A DNA stretch of 64,000 nt from Fulvivirga sp. M361 (lineage in GTDB: Bacteria > Bacteroidota > Bacteroidia > Cytophagales > Cyclobacteriaceae): the NCBI RefSeq assembly GCF_007097395.1, contig NZ_VKDC01000005.1, forward strand, positions 339,813 through 403,812. Reading direction: 5' to 3'. Under the pieces are notes generated by a model. That model was not told the origin of the DNA, made no database searches, and worked only from the letters and a program-made list of their open reading frames with translations. Made by a program: the position numbers and the translations under genes. How positions within the stretch are numbered: position 1 is the stretch's first letter; every line of letters starts with the position of its first letter. This document shows positions 46,473 to 56,228 of the stretch, piece after piece.

Positions 46473-46476
46473 TTCT

Positions 46477-49149
46477 TTATTCTGTCAGTATAAGCTCAGC
46501 AAATCCCACAGGGTGATGGAAAACACTGAGTCCCATGTAGTCATAATAACGGTATTCTTCGTGAATATCATCTGTATCATTAACACATACATTTACTCCC
46601 AGGGTGAGATTAGGCACTGGTTTTCTTCCAATCTCCTCCCAATCAATGGCAAACTCTACCAAATAGCCCTGGTCTGAATCCGTATTATCGTTCAACGTAC
46701 CAAGGATCTTTACTTTGGTCCTGGCCTTCCCGTTCCAGGAGTTATCATACTCTCCGTTTTTGGTAAGCCCACGATCATCCATAACGGCGTTGAGCACATT
46801 GACATGATACGCCAGATCATCTTTTTTCCACTCAAGCGCACGGTCATACTTAGTATCAAACAATATCTCTATTCCATCGTCTTTATGAAGTCCCAATTCA
46901 TCACGAAACTTCCTGGTAGCGCTAATATTGCTATTAGTTACCTTAAATGCAAAGTAAAGCTGATCCTCATCCCATTGTACGGCATAATGACAGGTATCTT
47001 TCCAACCTCTCCACATGGAAGGCACAAAAAAGTCCCAATCTGCATCCGTCCAGTCGTCCAGTTTTGCATCGATCTTTACCTTACCCTTCACCTTAGTTGC
47101 CCTGATCTGGGCCATTTGCATCATTACCAGCGAACGAATGGGGTCTATAACCTGTAGCTCTGTACGTGCTCCGGATTCCCTGGCTTTTTCAAGGGTTAGC
47201 ATGGCATTAGTATACCAATTTGATTTGTCTTTGGGGTCCATTTCATGTGCATTGATTTCCAGTACCTCTAAACCCACCTCTGACACTTTCATAAGGTTAA
47301 GAGAAAGACTTTCTACTTCCTTCAACCCCGGAGCATTTTCTATCAGTTCAAGGATGGATGGATGATTATCCTTCCATGTAAGCAGCCAACGTTTGATCTG
47401 TTCACGAATGTCATCATTCCTATTCAACTGGTAAGATCTGACAAGACTGGAAAAGGTCAGTGCATCCGGAGCGTCAGCGATCGTAATATCTGCAAATCGA
47501 TTAAAGGCATAGTGAAACTCATAGTATTTTCCACCCGGATTACGATTATAACCTTCTAATGGTTCTGACACACCAGCCAGTATTTTTACAGGTTGAATAT
47601 CACGTCCACCTACCAGATTGCGCATTAGCGCTTCCCTGTTCTTAATGTGCCCCAGATCATGTTCTTCTAATTGAAGACTTATAATGTCCATTCTCCTGTA
47701 CATCTCGGCGGCATCTCTTATGTTACCCGGAGACCAAAGTCTTTCTGCTATCACAGCGGTCCTCGGCCATATCCGGGAATCAATGGTAAAAGGTGTAACC
47801 AACTCTGACCACATGGTAGCCTCTCCTCCAAGAATATTCTTTGCTGCTTCCGGAGAGAGCTTCAGCCCCTTAGGTATAGGGTCCGTTTGATAATGATCAC
47901 TGGCTCTCTTCATAAGGTCTATGTAAAATCCATTTGACAGTATACATTTATACCCCTCCTCCGATGCTTTCTTTAAGGAAGCTATACCTCTCCAGGAATG
48001 TATAATAGCGTCTTTGGGTAAATCATCATTCAGTATTTCGTCCCACCCCATCATATTTTTACCCAAAGAGGTCAGATGCTGTTGAATGCGTTTATTGAAA
48101 TGATTCTGAAGTTGATGGATGTCCTTTAGCCCCTTTTCCTTCATAAAATTTTGTATCTCTTCATTATCATTCCAGTGTTTCCCTTCATTTTCATCTCCAC
48201 CGATATGAAAATAGTCATCCGGAAACAGTGTCACCATTTCTGAAAAAAGGTTGTTTAATACCTCATAAGTCTTTTCCAAAGTGGGATTCAGTGTAGGGTC
48301 GAAAATGCCTGCCCTGTTTTGAAGCCGGTATGGCCCCGGAGCACTGGCCAGCTCAGGGAAAGCTACTAAAAATGCTGAAGCGTGTCCGGGTACATCGAAC
48401 TCAGGGACCACACGGATGCCTTTTGCCGCTGCATATCGTACTATTTCTTTAATCTCTTCCTGGGTGAAATATTTACCGTCTGAAGCTTTCTCATGAAGCT
48501 GAGGATAAACTTTACTCTCCACCCTAAAGCCATGATCATCTACGAGGTGCAAATGGAGTACGTTCATCTTCACTGCAGCCATACCGTCAATATTTCTTTT
48601 TATAACTTCCATGGGTTGAAAATGCCTGGAAACATCAATCATTAGCCCTCTCCATGGAAACCTGGGTTCATCATCAACCACTAGTCCGGGAAAATAATAT
48701 TGTCCTTCACTATTATTCAATGTTTGTATTAGCGTTTCCAGTCCCCTCATGGCACCAAAATCGGTTTTTGCTTCAAGCATAATCCCCTTATCATTGACTT
48801 CTAATTTGTAAGACTCATCTTCACCCAACATCAGTTTACCTCCTCTTGCCACCTTGATCAATAGATCAGTGGTCATTCGTTCATCAACTTCAGACACTTT
48901 TTCCTGAGAGAAAAACATACCCGTCCGCCAGTCGAGCCTCCTCAAAAAATTAGCGCTGTATTTTTCCAATCGGTGGGAACTGTATCCCTGGATAGCAACG
49001 GTAAAATCTTTTTCCAGGAAAAACCTGGCGTTTTGCCTCTCCCAGTGTTTAGGTATGGGCATCCAATCAAGCGGATCAGACTGACCGGTAGCGCCCACTG
49101 AAATGAAGATAAATAACGAAAGGACTAGAGTATTTTTAAGTGTTTTCAT
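46477..49149 (-). CDS. GH20 beta-N-acetylhexosaminidase with C-terminal CBM9-like domain
   Basis: This 890-residue exported enzyme has a signal peptide (LVLSLFIFISVGATGQ). A GH20b N-terminal domain (about 30-165) is followed by the catalytic GH20 barrel (about 168-505). The barrel shows RGLMIDVSRHFQP, HLHLVDDHGFRVE, and the Asp-Glu pair in DYFHIGGDENEGKHW (near residue 318), where Asp orients the acetamido group and Glu is the acid. A C-terminal domain (about 665-890; VKIDAKLDDWTDADWDFFVP) resembles the CBM9/DOMON-like domains of periplasmic enzymes. It releases GlcNAc from the non-reducing end of chito-oligomers. It lies 61 bp after nagB in the chitin operon. Confidence 0.9.
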   Translation of the reverse strand: MKTLKNTLVLSLFIFISVGATGQSDPLDWMPIPKHWERQNARFFLEKDFTVAIQGYSSHRLEKYSANFLRRLDWRTGMFFSQEKVSEVDERMTTDLLIKVARGGKLMLGEDESYKLEVNDKGIMLEAKTDFGAMRGLETLIQTLNNSEGQYYFPGLVVDDEPRFPWRGLMIDVSRHFQPMEVIKRNIDGMAAVKMNVLHLHLVDDHGFRVESKVYPQLHEKASDGKYFTQEEIKEIVRYAAAKGIRVVPEFDVPGHASAFLVAFPELASAPGPYRLQNRAGIFDPTLNPTLEKTYEVLNNLFSEMVTLFPDDYFHIGGDENEGKHWNDNEEIQNFMKEKGLKDIHQLQNHFNKRIQQHLTSLGKNMMGWDEILNDDLPKDAIIHSWRGIASLKKASEEGYKCILSNGFYIDLMKRASDHYQTDPIPKGLKLSPEAAKNILGGEATMWSELVTPFTIDSRIWPRTAVIAERLWSPGNIRDAAEMYRRMDIISLQLEEHDLGHIKNREALMRNLVGGRDIQPVKILAGVSEPLEGYNRNPGGKYYEFHYAFNRFADITIADAPDALTFSSLVRSYQLNRNDDIREQIKRWLLTWKDNHPSILELIENAPGLKEVESLSLNLMKVSEVGLEVLEINAHEMDPKDKSNWYTNAMLTLEKARESGARTELQVIDPIRSLVMMQMAQIRATKVKGKVKIDAKLDDWTDADWDFFVPSMWRGWKDTCHYAVQWDEDQLYFAFKVTNSNISATRKFRDELGLHKDDGIEILFDTKYDRALEWKKDDLAYHVNVLNAVMDDRGLTKNGEYDNSWNGKARTKVKILGTLNDNTDSDQGYLVEFAIDWEEIGRKPVPNLTLGVNVCVNDTDDIHEEYRYYDYMGLSVFHHPVGFAELILTE

Positions 49150-49210
49150 ATAGAATAATGTGTATTTAATCCACCAGGAGGATTTATAACAAGTTTTATG
49201 GTCTCAGCAT

Positions 49211-51154
49211 TCAAAAAAAATGTCTTTTAAATGCTTCAATAGCTTCATACTCAGAAAGCCCCAATTGATCAAAAACTTTCGCAGTGTGTCGGTTTCTTTG
49301 CTCAGACCTCTGCCAGAATTCCCGGCTGTCATTACCGGGAAAAACAGCGGTATCTTTTTGAGACTGATGTTTGAAAATAGCTTTTCTCTTAATGATGAGT
49401 TCATCCGGGCTCAATGGAATAGCCATATCAATATCATTGATGTCCCATTCCTGCCATGCTCCCCGGTACAGCCATACCCAGCAATCCCTTGCCCAATCTT
49501 CACCCCTGATCTGTTCCAGGGCCTCAAAGATCACATCCAAACAAACCCGATGTGTACCATGTGGGTCGGAAAGGTCACCTGCAGCATAGATCTGATGAGG
49601 TTGTATTTTCCGTAACAGGTCTGTTACAATATTCACATCTTCTTTCCCTATCGGCTTTTTCTTCACCAGCCCTGTTTCATAGAAAGGCAGGTCAAGAAAA
49701 TGGGCCTGGCTATCGGGTACACCAAGATATCGGCACCCGGCCTTTGCTTCACTTCGCCGGATGAGGGCTTTTATTTTCATCACTTCCAACGAATCAACAT
49801 CACCTGCTTTCTTTCCGTAGATCGATTTGGTAATTTCTGCATACAAGGAATTACCCTTTCCCGTACTGAAATCATATTCGTGGTTTAAATCCCGAAAAAA
49901 ATCAGCATATCGGATAACGTCATCATCAAATACAGCAATATTTCCAGAGGTCTGATACGCCACATGCACTTCATGCCCCTGCTTCACTAATCTCCCAAAG
50001 GTCCCTCCCATGGATATAACATCGTCATCCGGATGAGGGCTAAATAAGACTACTCTCTTTTGAGCAGGCTCCGCCCGTTCAGGACGGTTAGTATCATTTG
50101 CATCCGGCTTACCACCGGGCCACCCGGTAATGGTCTTTTGAAGGTCATTGAAGATCTTTATGTTAATATCATAAGCCGGGCCATAGGTGGTGATCAAATC
50201 ACTCATCCCATGGTCCGCATAATCCCGGTCCGTGAGCTTAAGAATGGGTTTGTCTATTTTTTGGCTTAACCAGATCACGGCTTTTTTTGCCAATGAATGG
50301 TCCCATTTGCACTCCGTTACCAGCCAGGGGGTTTTTATCCGCACTAATTCAGCGGCGGCAGCTTCATCCGTCACAATAGAAGCATTTACATGGTTTTGCA
50401 AGAAAGTGGCGGGCACCGAATCTGAAGGTTCACCTTCTACTGCCTCTTTGATAATACTGGCTTTACCCTCGCCCCAGGCCATCAGAATGATCCTACGCGC
50501 TGACATGATAGTGCCTACCCCCATAGTAATGGCCCTTCTCGGGACATTCTCTTCTCCATAAAAATCGCTGGCCGCATCTTTTCGGGTAACATGGTCAAGG
50601 GTCACAAGCCTTGTTCCTGACTCCATGCCGGACCCGGGTTCGTTAAAACCGATATGTCCGGTACGACCGATACCCAATATCTGCAGGTCCAATCCGCCCG
50701 CCGCCTCTATTTTTTGCTCGTATTCCTTACAATACGTTGCTACCAGGTCTCTTGGCAATGTACCATTGGGGATATGTATATTTTCCTTTTTTATATCTAC
50801 CAGGTAAAATAAGTGTTCATTCATGAACCGGACATAACTCTGAAGTTCTTCGGGGTCCATAGGAAAGTATTCATCCAGGTTAAACGTGATGACATTTGAA
50901 AAACTGAGTCCCTCCTCATCATGTCTTCTCACTAATTCATTATAAAGCCCTACGGGGGTAGAACCTGTAGCCAGTCCAAGTACACAATTCTCCCCTGCCT
51001 GCTGTCTTTCTTTAATTAGTTCTGTAATCTCATCTGCTACCAGTTTTACCGCTTCAATGGAAGTCGTGACTACTTCCGTATGAATTCTCTCATATCGGGG
51101 GAGCGGTCTTTTCTGTTTCTGGGCATGTTTCACTTGGGTTTCAGTGGTCATCAT
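49211..51154 (-). CDS. nagB: Glucosamine-6-phosphate deaminase with C-terminal PIG-L deacetylase domain
   Basis: The 647-residue protein combines two enzymes. Residues about 20-275 are NagB: VLGLATGSTPVGLYNELVRR, FNLDEYFPMD, LGIGRTGHIGFNEPGS and TMGVGTIMSARRI are all diagnostic. NagB converts GlcN-6-P to fructose-6-P and ammonia. From about residue 365 a PIG-L/LmbE domain follows, with the zinc motif in FSPHPDDDVISMGGT (about 371-376) and a later DPHGTHR. PIG-L enzymes remove acetyl groups from GlcNAc units. The domain might replace NagA, which is not in this window, but that is unproved. The linker region resembles an extended NagB tail. Similar long proteins are common in Bacteroidota. The gene follows susD after a hairpin. 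Confidence 0.9.
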   Translation of the reverse strand: MMTTETQVKHAQKQKRPLPRYERIHTEVVTTSIEAVKLVADEITELIKERQQAGENCVLGLATGSTPVGLYNELVRRHDEEGLSFSNVITFNLDEYFPMDPEELQSYVRFMNEHLFYLVDIKKENIHIPNGTLPRDLVATYCKEYEQKIEAAGGLDLQILGIGRTGHIGFNEPGSGMESGTRLVTLDHVTRKDAASDFYGEENVPRRAITMGVGTIMSARRIILMAWGEGKASIIKEAVEGEPSDSVPATFLQNHVNASIVTDEAAAAELVRIKTPWLVTECKWDHSLAKKAVIWLSQKIDKPILKLTDRDYADHGMSDLITTYGPAYDINIKIFNDLQKTITGWPGGKPDANDTNRPERAEPAQKRVVLFSPHPDDDVISMGGTFGRLVKQGHEVHVAYQTSGNIAVFDDDVIRYADFFRDLNHEYDFSTGKGNSLYAEITKSIYGKKAGDVDSLEVMKIKALIRRSEAKAGCRYLGVPDSQAHFLDLPFYETGLVKKKPIGKEDVNIVTDLLRKIQPHQIYAAGDLSDPHGTHRVCLDVIFEALEQIRGEDWARDCWVWLYRGAWQEWDINDIDMAIPLSPDELIIKRKAIFKHQSQKDTAVFPGNDSREFWQRSEQRNRHTAKVFDQLGLSEYEAIEAFKRHFF

Positions 51155-51237
51155 TGCTATATACTAGTTTTTTATGTTCGAGTATTTATCAAATCGTTTT
51201 TAGTGGTATTGTCTAATAAGTTCATTTGTTAAGTGAG

Positions 51238-51270
51238 TGAGTCAGGAAAAACATGATGCATCCTGACTCA
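51238..51270 (-). terminator. Stem-loop between susD and nagB
   Basis: TGAGTCAGGA and TCCTGACTCA form a perfect 10-bp stem around a 13-base loop, 13 bp past the susD stop. No T-run follows on the minus strand, so it is more likely an attenuator or mRNA-processing element that keeps susCD levels above those of downstream genes. Confidence 0.5.
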
Positions 51271-51282
51271 GTCTTTATGCAT

Positions 51283-52815
51283 TTATTGCAGGTCCCACCA
51301 GATATTGGTTATCATTTTATCTTCGCCCTGCCTGGCTACGGCCGCTTTCAGATTCACTTCATTTGCTACAGCTTCAGTAGCCGAATAAGGAAGCCTTTTG
51401 GGTACTACTCCATTATTCGGCGCAGTAACAAAGAATTGAGTATTGTCTGTTACATCAGGAATAAGTTCTGTTCTTCTCACCAATGCCCACCCCTCATATC
51501 CGTTAGTCAGGAGGGCCAACCATCGTTGGTTCCAAACCATGTTCAACTGGTCTGTATTATCACCTGATAAAGTAGCAATGGCTTCATCCGTTTTAAAAGT
51601 ATTGATGTCCTCATCACTCACTCCCCAGAAACGCATGCTCGCTTCTATTCCCCGCACGTAAGCGTCCTGGGCGTTTCCGGCATAGCCCAATAAAGCTGCT
51701 TCGGATTGCAGGAAATAAGATTCTGCCGCGGTGAGTACCTGCGTTGGCAGAACATTGGCTACGTCCGTGGTAGAAGTCCCTATGATCTTTGCCGAGGGAA
51801 TGGCCAGATCATCTCTATCTGCAAAGCTCCTGCCCAGTACACTAGACCCGTTATAGGTTCCATTAGCAGAAGAATCTGCCATTTCGGTTAGTCTGGGATC
51901 GTTATTATCCTTTAACATGTCAATATAACGATCTGCAAACACCCATTTGGAACCTAAGCCTCCAAATCCCCAGTAAACATCTTCCAAACCCCCATCAAGA
52001 AATGACAATACCAACGGAGTAGGAGATTTACTTATTAATGCCTGGTTAGACTCATCAATCAACGGGTTATTAAGGCAATCGTTGATAATGCCATCAATGA
52101 AAGTACTTTCACCGGCATTATTAAATGCGTCCCTGGATCGTAATGCCATCCTTAATCTAAGCGTATTCGCGAATGCCTTCCACTTTTGAGGATCTCCATT
52201 GTAGATAAAATCTCCTTCGGCGCCGGATATTTGTGCACTTGCTGATCCGATGGCCTCCATCTGCGCTTTCAGATCCAGCATAATACTCTCATAGATATCT
52301 TTTTGAGCATCATATCTGGGTTGCGGATTTTCCAGGATCAGCGCTTCGCCAATCACATCTGAGTAAGGGATGTCACCAAAAATATCTGTCATTTTCTGAT
52401 AGAACCATGACATCATGATACGGGTAACTGCCGCTCCTTCCGGATCTTCTTCCTGAATATAGGTATTGAGTAAATTCCTGATGTTCAAGGATACTTTTTG
52501 ATACGATGCATCAAACATGGCATTTGTCCAGCCTTGATTATTTTGATAGACGTCTCCCCCAAACCAGGTACCGTCGCCATTATAGCTGAATTGGTGTGCA
52601 AACCTGCTGGAGTAGATCAGGTTACCTCTCCAGGTTAAAAACCTGGGTTCTGCAAACTCAAAATACTGTACTCCTGCCATTATTCCCTCTATGGAGGCAT
52701 TTTCCGGATCAACCGGGTTTATATTTATCTCTTCGAAATTATCTGTACATGCCGTAGGTAGTAGGATCGCCAAAGACCATGCGCATGCCCAAATTATAGC
52801 TTTATTAAATTTCAT
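51283..52815 (-). CDS. SusD/RagB-type surface glycan-binding lipoprotein
   Basis: This 510-residue lipoprotein has a lipobox (SLAILLPTACTDN; Cys near 23) and the SusD-type start NFEEININPVDPENAS. Helical repeats with IMMSWFYQKMTDIFGDIPYSD, YESIMLDLKAQMEAI and WKAFANTLRLRMALRSRDA match the TPR-like core of SusD. The C-terminal half ends with WNQRWLALLTNGYEGWALVRRT, typical of the family. It captures oligosaccharides on the surface and caps the SusC channel. It is encoded 48 bp after the SusC gene, the universal order. The chitin-degrading neighbours make chito-oligosaccharides the likely ligand. Confidence 0.92.
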   Translation of the reverse strand: MKFNKAIIWACAWSLAILLPTACTDNFEEININPVDPENASIEGIMAGVQYFEFAEPRFLTWRGNLIYSSRFAHQFSYNGDGTWFGGDVYQNNQGWTNAMFDASYQKVSLNIRNLLNTYIQEEDPEGAAVTRIMMSWFYQKMTDIFGDIPYSDVIGEALILENPQPRYDAQKDIYESIMLDLKAQMEAIGSASAQISGAEGDFIYNGDPQKWKAFANTLRLRMALRSRDAFNNAGESTFIDGIINDCLNNPLIDESNQALISKSPTPLVLSFLDGGLEDVYWGFGGLGSKWVFADRYIDMLKDNNDPRLTEMADSSANGTYNGSSVLGRSFADRDDLAIPSAKIIGTSTTDVANVLPTQVLTAAESYFLQSEAALLGYAGNAQDAYVRGIEASMRFWGVSDEDINTFKTDEAIATLSGDNTDQLNMVWNQRWLALLTNGYEGWALVRRTELIPDVTDNTQFFVTAPNNGVVPKRLPYSATEAVANEVNLKAAVARQGEDKMITNIWWDLQ

Positions 52816-52863
52816 ATGTCTTAAATTTTAGATGGTAAGTAAGTACTGCTCATACTTCTTCGC

Positions 52864-55800
52864 TTAAAATGTGATATTCAATCTAAGTCCATGGCTTTTC
52901 GCAGTAGGTATCCCAAAGTACTCCACACCGGAAAAACTGTTATTAAAGCCCGTTTCAGGGTCAAAATTGTCCGTGTTACTATGTAGGATAGCCAGATTCC
53001 TGCCTACATAATTGATAGAAAGATTGGTGAGGCTTAATTTGCTCGTTATGCTTTCAGGAAATGAATATCCTACGGTCAGTTCTCTGAATTTCACAAAGCT
53101 TCCATCTATTACCCAGTTTTCACTAATGGTTCCTAACCTTCCCCAGTACGTTTGCGGATCTACACCTCTTTCAAGAATAGTGGGGCTCAATTCGCCGTTT
53201 TTAAAAATCACAGCATCTTCCGGAACAAGAATTCCCTGTCCTCCACTATAAAACTCTCTGCCGGCCAATGTTTCAATAGCGGTGCCTTGTGCATGTCTTT
53301 CTATGTCTGAAAAAGAAAACAAGTCTCCTCCAAACCTTGCATCCAAAAGAAAGCTAACTGAAAATTGCTTGTAGGTAAAGGTATTTGACCAGTTGGCAAA
53401 TGCGTCAGGGGCTGCATCTCCGATCTTTCCTATTTCATCACTTACCATTGGCAGGCCGTCCGTATCGTATAAGATCTGTCCAAAAATATTTCGTTCAAAT
53501 TTGCTTCCGTAAAGCGCCTGCGGGCTTGAACCCACCTCTGCGGCTACCTGAACTATATCGTTAAACTGTCGTACCAGGATATTTCTTTCTACTCCATTAG
53601 AAAGTTCCTTTACGACATTGTCATTGGTAGTATAGTTCAATGTAGAAGTCCAGTTAAAATCACCGGTCTTTACCACATCTGCGGTCAAGGTGATTTCAAC
53701 TCCTTTGTTTGTGATCAAACCTGCATTGATCACCTGACTGGCAGCTCCACTTGCGGGTGGCAGAGTCAGGTTAAGTATCTGATTTGATGTTCTGATATTA
53801 TAGTAGGTAGCGTTTACACTAATACGGTTGTCAAGGAAGCGGGCATCAATTCCAAACTCATAGGTATCGGATATTTCAGGCTCCAGGTTAGGGTTTTTCA
53901 AAATAGGGCCTAATCCTGCGCCTTCTTCGTTATCTCCAAAAAAGAAAAACCGCTGTCCGTTAAAAAGACCAGACGAGGTATTATAGGTATTGATCAATGA
54001 AAAAGGTGTTGTTGCATTACCTGTTTGGGCAATACTGCCCCTCAATTTAATAAGGGACACGGCATTGCCATTTTTCATGCCGGGTATAGCCTCTGATAAA
54101 ACAAAGCTAAGGCCCGCTGAAGGGTAGAAAAAAGATGCGTTGTTAATGGGTAATGTGGAACTCCAATCGTTTCTGGCGGTAAATTCAGCAAACAGGTATT
54201 GGTTTAGTCCGAGTGTTACAGCTCCAAAGATAGAATTAGAAGAACTCTCTGCTGACTCAGGCAGAAGCTGGGTAGTTTCAAAGTTTAACAATGAAAAGAA
54301 ATTAGGTACCAGGAAAGTCTCACCGGTGGCTCTAAGAGATTTAAATGAGGCCCTTGTATGACTAAACCCAAGATTAGCTGATATATCAAAAGCACTGCTT
54401 ATCACTTTGTCATAAGACAGTATGAGATCATAATTATTCGTCCTGGATGTTGAGTTCACATTGATATATCTCCCATTTCTGGCGATGTCAAAAGCACCCA
54501 GGGGATTGAAAATATCCTGCTCTATCACAATATAATCTTGCGAAAGCCTGCCTAATGCATTAAGACCCTTTGTAAGGTCCGCCCTAAACTCAAACAGACT
54601 GATGTACCGGTCCGTTTGATCTTCATTCAAAAATGTGTTGACCGTATAATAAGGGTTAGTAATAAACGCTCCTGACCAGTTATTAGGAGCTCCCTCACTT
54701 GTGAATGCATTTGTACTTAACAGGTCATTTGACACATTTCGGGGGCGAAGGGAAAGGGCCCTGGTAATATTACTCTGCCCGTCCGTCAATTCAGGCCGGT
54801 TTTCGGCTTTCTGATCAATGTAATCCACTTTCCCGGTAATATTCAGCCAGTCCGTCACTTCAGCTCCTGCCTTAATGCTGAAATTTTGGCGTTCCAGTTG
54901 ACTGCCAGGTATAATGGATTCGTCATCGGAACGTGAATAACTGACCCGGTAATTAAACTTGCCCCTGGCCTGTGAAATTGACACCGAGTTAAGAAAAGAT
55001 ACCCCTGTCTGGAAAAAATCCCTGAATTGATCGTCTCCAATTGATCCATAAGCAGCAGTTCCGTTTCCATCAAACCGTTCTCTGTCAGAGCCATCCATTA
55101 ATGGCCCATAACTACTTCCCCTGGTAATGTCATACGTCAGTTCACCTGTGCCGGTATCAAAAAACCCCTGGCCATAACTATTTTGGAATTCAGGGCTGAC
55201 TAAAATAGAACTTGCAGTAATAGCGCTGTTGACCTCTACGGAGACCCTTTCGGTACGTCCGCTTTTGGTATTGATCACCAAAACGCCATTGTTTCCTCTA
55301 AAACCGTAAAGCGCTGTAGCATTACCACCTTTTAAAAGAGAGATACTTTCAATATCATTTGGGTTTAAATTCGATAAGGTGTTACCGTAGTCCAACCCTT
55401 CGGCAAAATCTGCCTGGTTTCCCTGGTTATTATCGATGAGCACCCCATCCAATACGATCAGCGGTTGGTTATTGATGCCAAGAGAGCTGATACCACGCAC
55501 ATTAATACTTACGGATGAGCCAATTCCGCCCGAATTTGAGTTAATGTTCACACCGGAAAGCTTTCCGCGAAGCGCAGAGCCAAGATTTGGATCAGATGCC
55601 CGTGCAAGTTCCTCGGTATTCAGGTTCTGAACAGAATACCCCAGCTTATTGCTCTCTTTCTCGAGTCCGAAAGCAGTTACCACTATTTCAGATAGCCCTA
55701 CCACATCAGTGGAAAGAGCAATGTCAATGTTTGACCTGTTTCTGACAGGTACTTCCTGTGTTACAAATCCGATAAAGGATATCACAAGTACTCCATCTGC

Positions 55801-55992
55801 CGGAGCATTAATGGTAAATCCACCATCCACGTTAGTAACTACGCCCGTTGAGCTGTTTTTTAATAAAACATTAGCGCCTGGTAAGGGTTCTTTTGTAGAT
55901 TCATCTACTACCCTGCCCGTAACGGTCATGTCTTGTGCAAATGCAGATAGTGACAAAGAAAATGCGAAAATCGCAAAGTAAAAGTGCTTCAT
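52864..55992 (-). CDS. SusC/RagA-type TonB-dependent oligosaccharide importer
   Basis: The 1042-residue outer-membrane transporter starts with a signal peptide (FAIFAFSLSLSAFAQD). A CarboxypepD_reg-like domain follows (about 23-100; VTGRVVDESTKEPLPGANVL). The SusC plug comes next (about 110-225), with the family signatures SLGINNQPLIVLDGVLID and GNATALYGFRGNNGVLVINT. The barrel ends in GLRLNITF with a terminal Phe. It imports glycan fragments across the outer membrane with energy from TonB. It heads a minus-strand operon running through susD, nagB, GH20, nagX, symporter, GH18 and reductase. The next upstream gene is a divergent histidine kinase. Confidence 0.94.
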   Translation of the reverse strand: MKHFYFAIFAFSLSLSAFAQDMTVTGRVVDESTKEPLPGANVLLKNSSTGVVTNVDGGFTINAPADGVLVISFIGFVTQEVPVRNRSNIDIALSTDVVGLSEIVVTAFGLEKESNKLGYSVQNLNTEELARASDPNLGSALRGKLSGVNINSNSGGIGSSVSINVRGISSLGINNQPLIVLDGVLIDNNQGNQADFAEGLDYGNTLSNLNPNDIESISLLKGGNATALYGFRGNNGVLVINTKSGRTERVSVEVNSAITASSILVSPEFQNSYGQGFFDTGTGELTYDITRGSSYGPLMDGSDRERFDGNGTAAYGSIGDDQFRDFFQTGVSFLNSVSISQARGKFNYRVSYSRSDDESIIPGSQLERQNFSIKAGAEVTDWLNITGKVDYIDQKAENRPELTDGQSNITRALSLRPRNVSNDLLSTNAFTSEGAPNNWSGAFITNPYYTVNTFLNEDQTDRYISLFEFRADLTKGLNALGRLSQDYIVIEQDIFNPLGAFDIARNGRYINVNSTSRTNNYDLILSYDKVISSAFDISANLGFSHTRASFKSLRATGETFLVPNFFSLLNFETTQLLPESAESSSNSIFGAVTLGLNQYLFAEFTARNDWSSTLPINNASFFYPSAGLSFVLSEAIPGMKNGNAVSLIKLRGSIAQTGNATTPFSLINTYNTSSGLFNGQRFFFFGDNEEGAGLGPILKNPNLEPEISDTYEFGIDARFLDNRISVNATYYNIRTSNQILNLTLPPASGAASQVINAGLITNKGVEITLTADVVKTGDFNWTSTLNYTTNDNVVKELSNGVERNILVRQFNDIVQVAAEVGSSPQALYGSKFERNIFGQILYDTDGLPMVSDEIGKIGDAAPDAFANWSNTFTYKQFSVSFLLDARFGGDLFSFSDIERHAQGTAIETLAGREFYSGGQGILVPEDAVIFKNGELSPTILERGVDPQTYWGRLGTISENWVIDGSFVKFRELTVGYSFPESITSKLSLTNLSINYVGRNLAILHSNTDNFDPETGFNNSFSGVEYFGIPTAKSHGLRLNITF

Positions 55993-56228
55993 AGGTCACA
56001 TTTTTATAGGTGAGTGAAATTCATTTAGTTGTGGAATATACTTTAAAGGATAATGAGGAAAAAAAAAATTATACTAAGAGCGTACTTCCGTAGCTTTTCT
56101 GAAGAAGGCCATTTTTCTGCGTATAGCGATGAATATTTACGTTTAAGCTACAGTCCTATGCGCTTTATATATTTTTTAGAAGCCATCGACTTAAGTTTAC
56201 TATATTCAGTGTTTAACCCGGAAGACTT

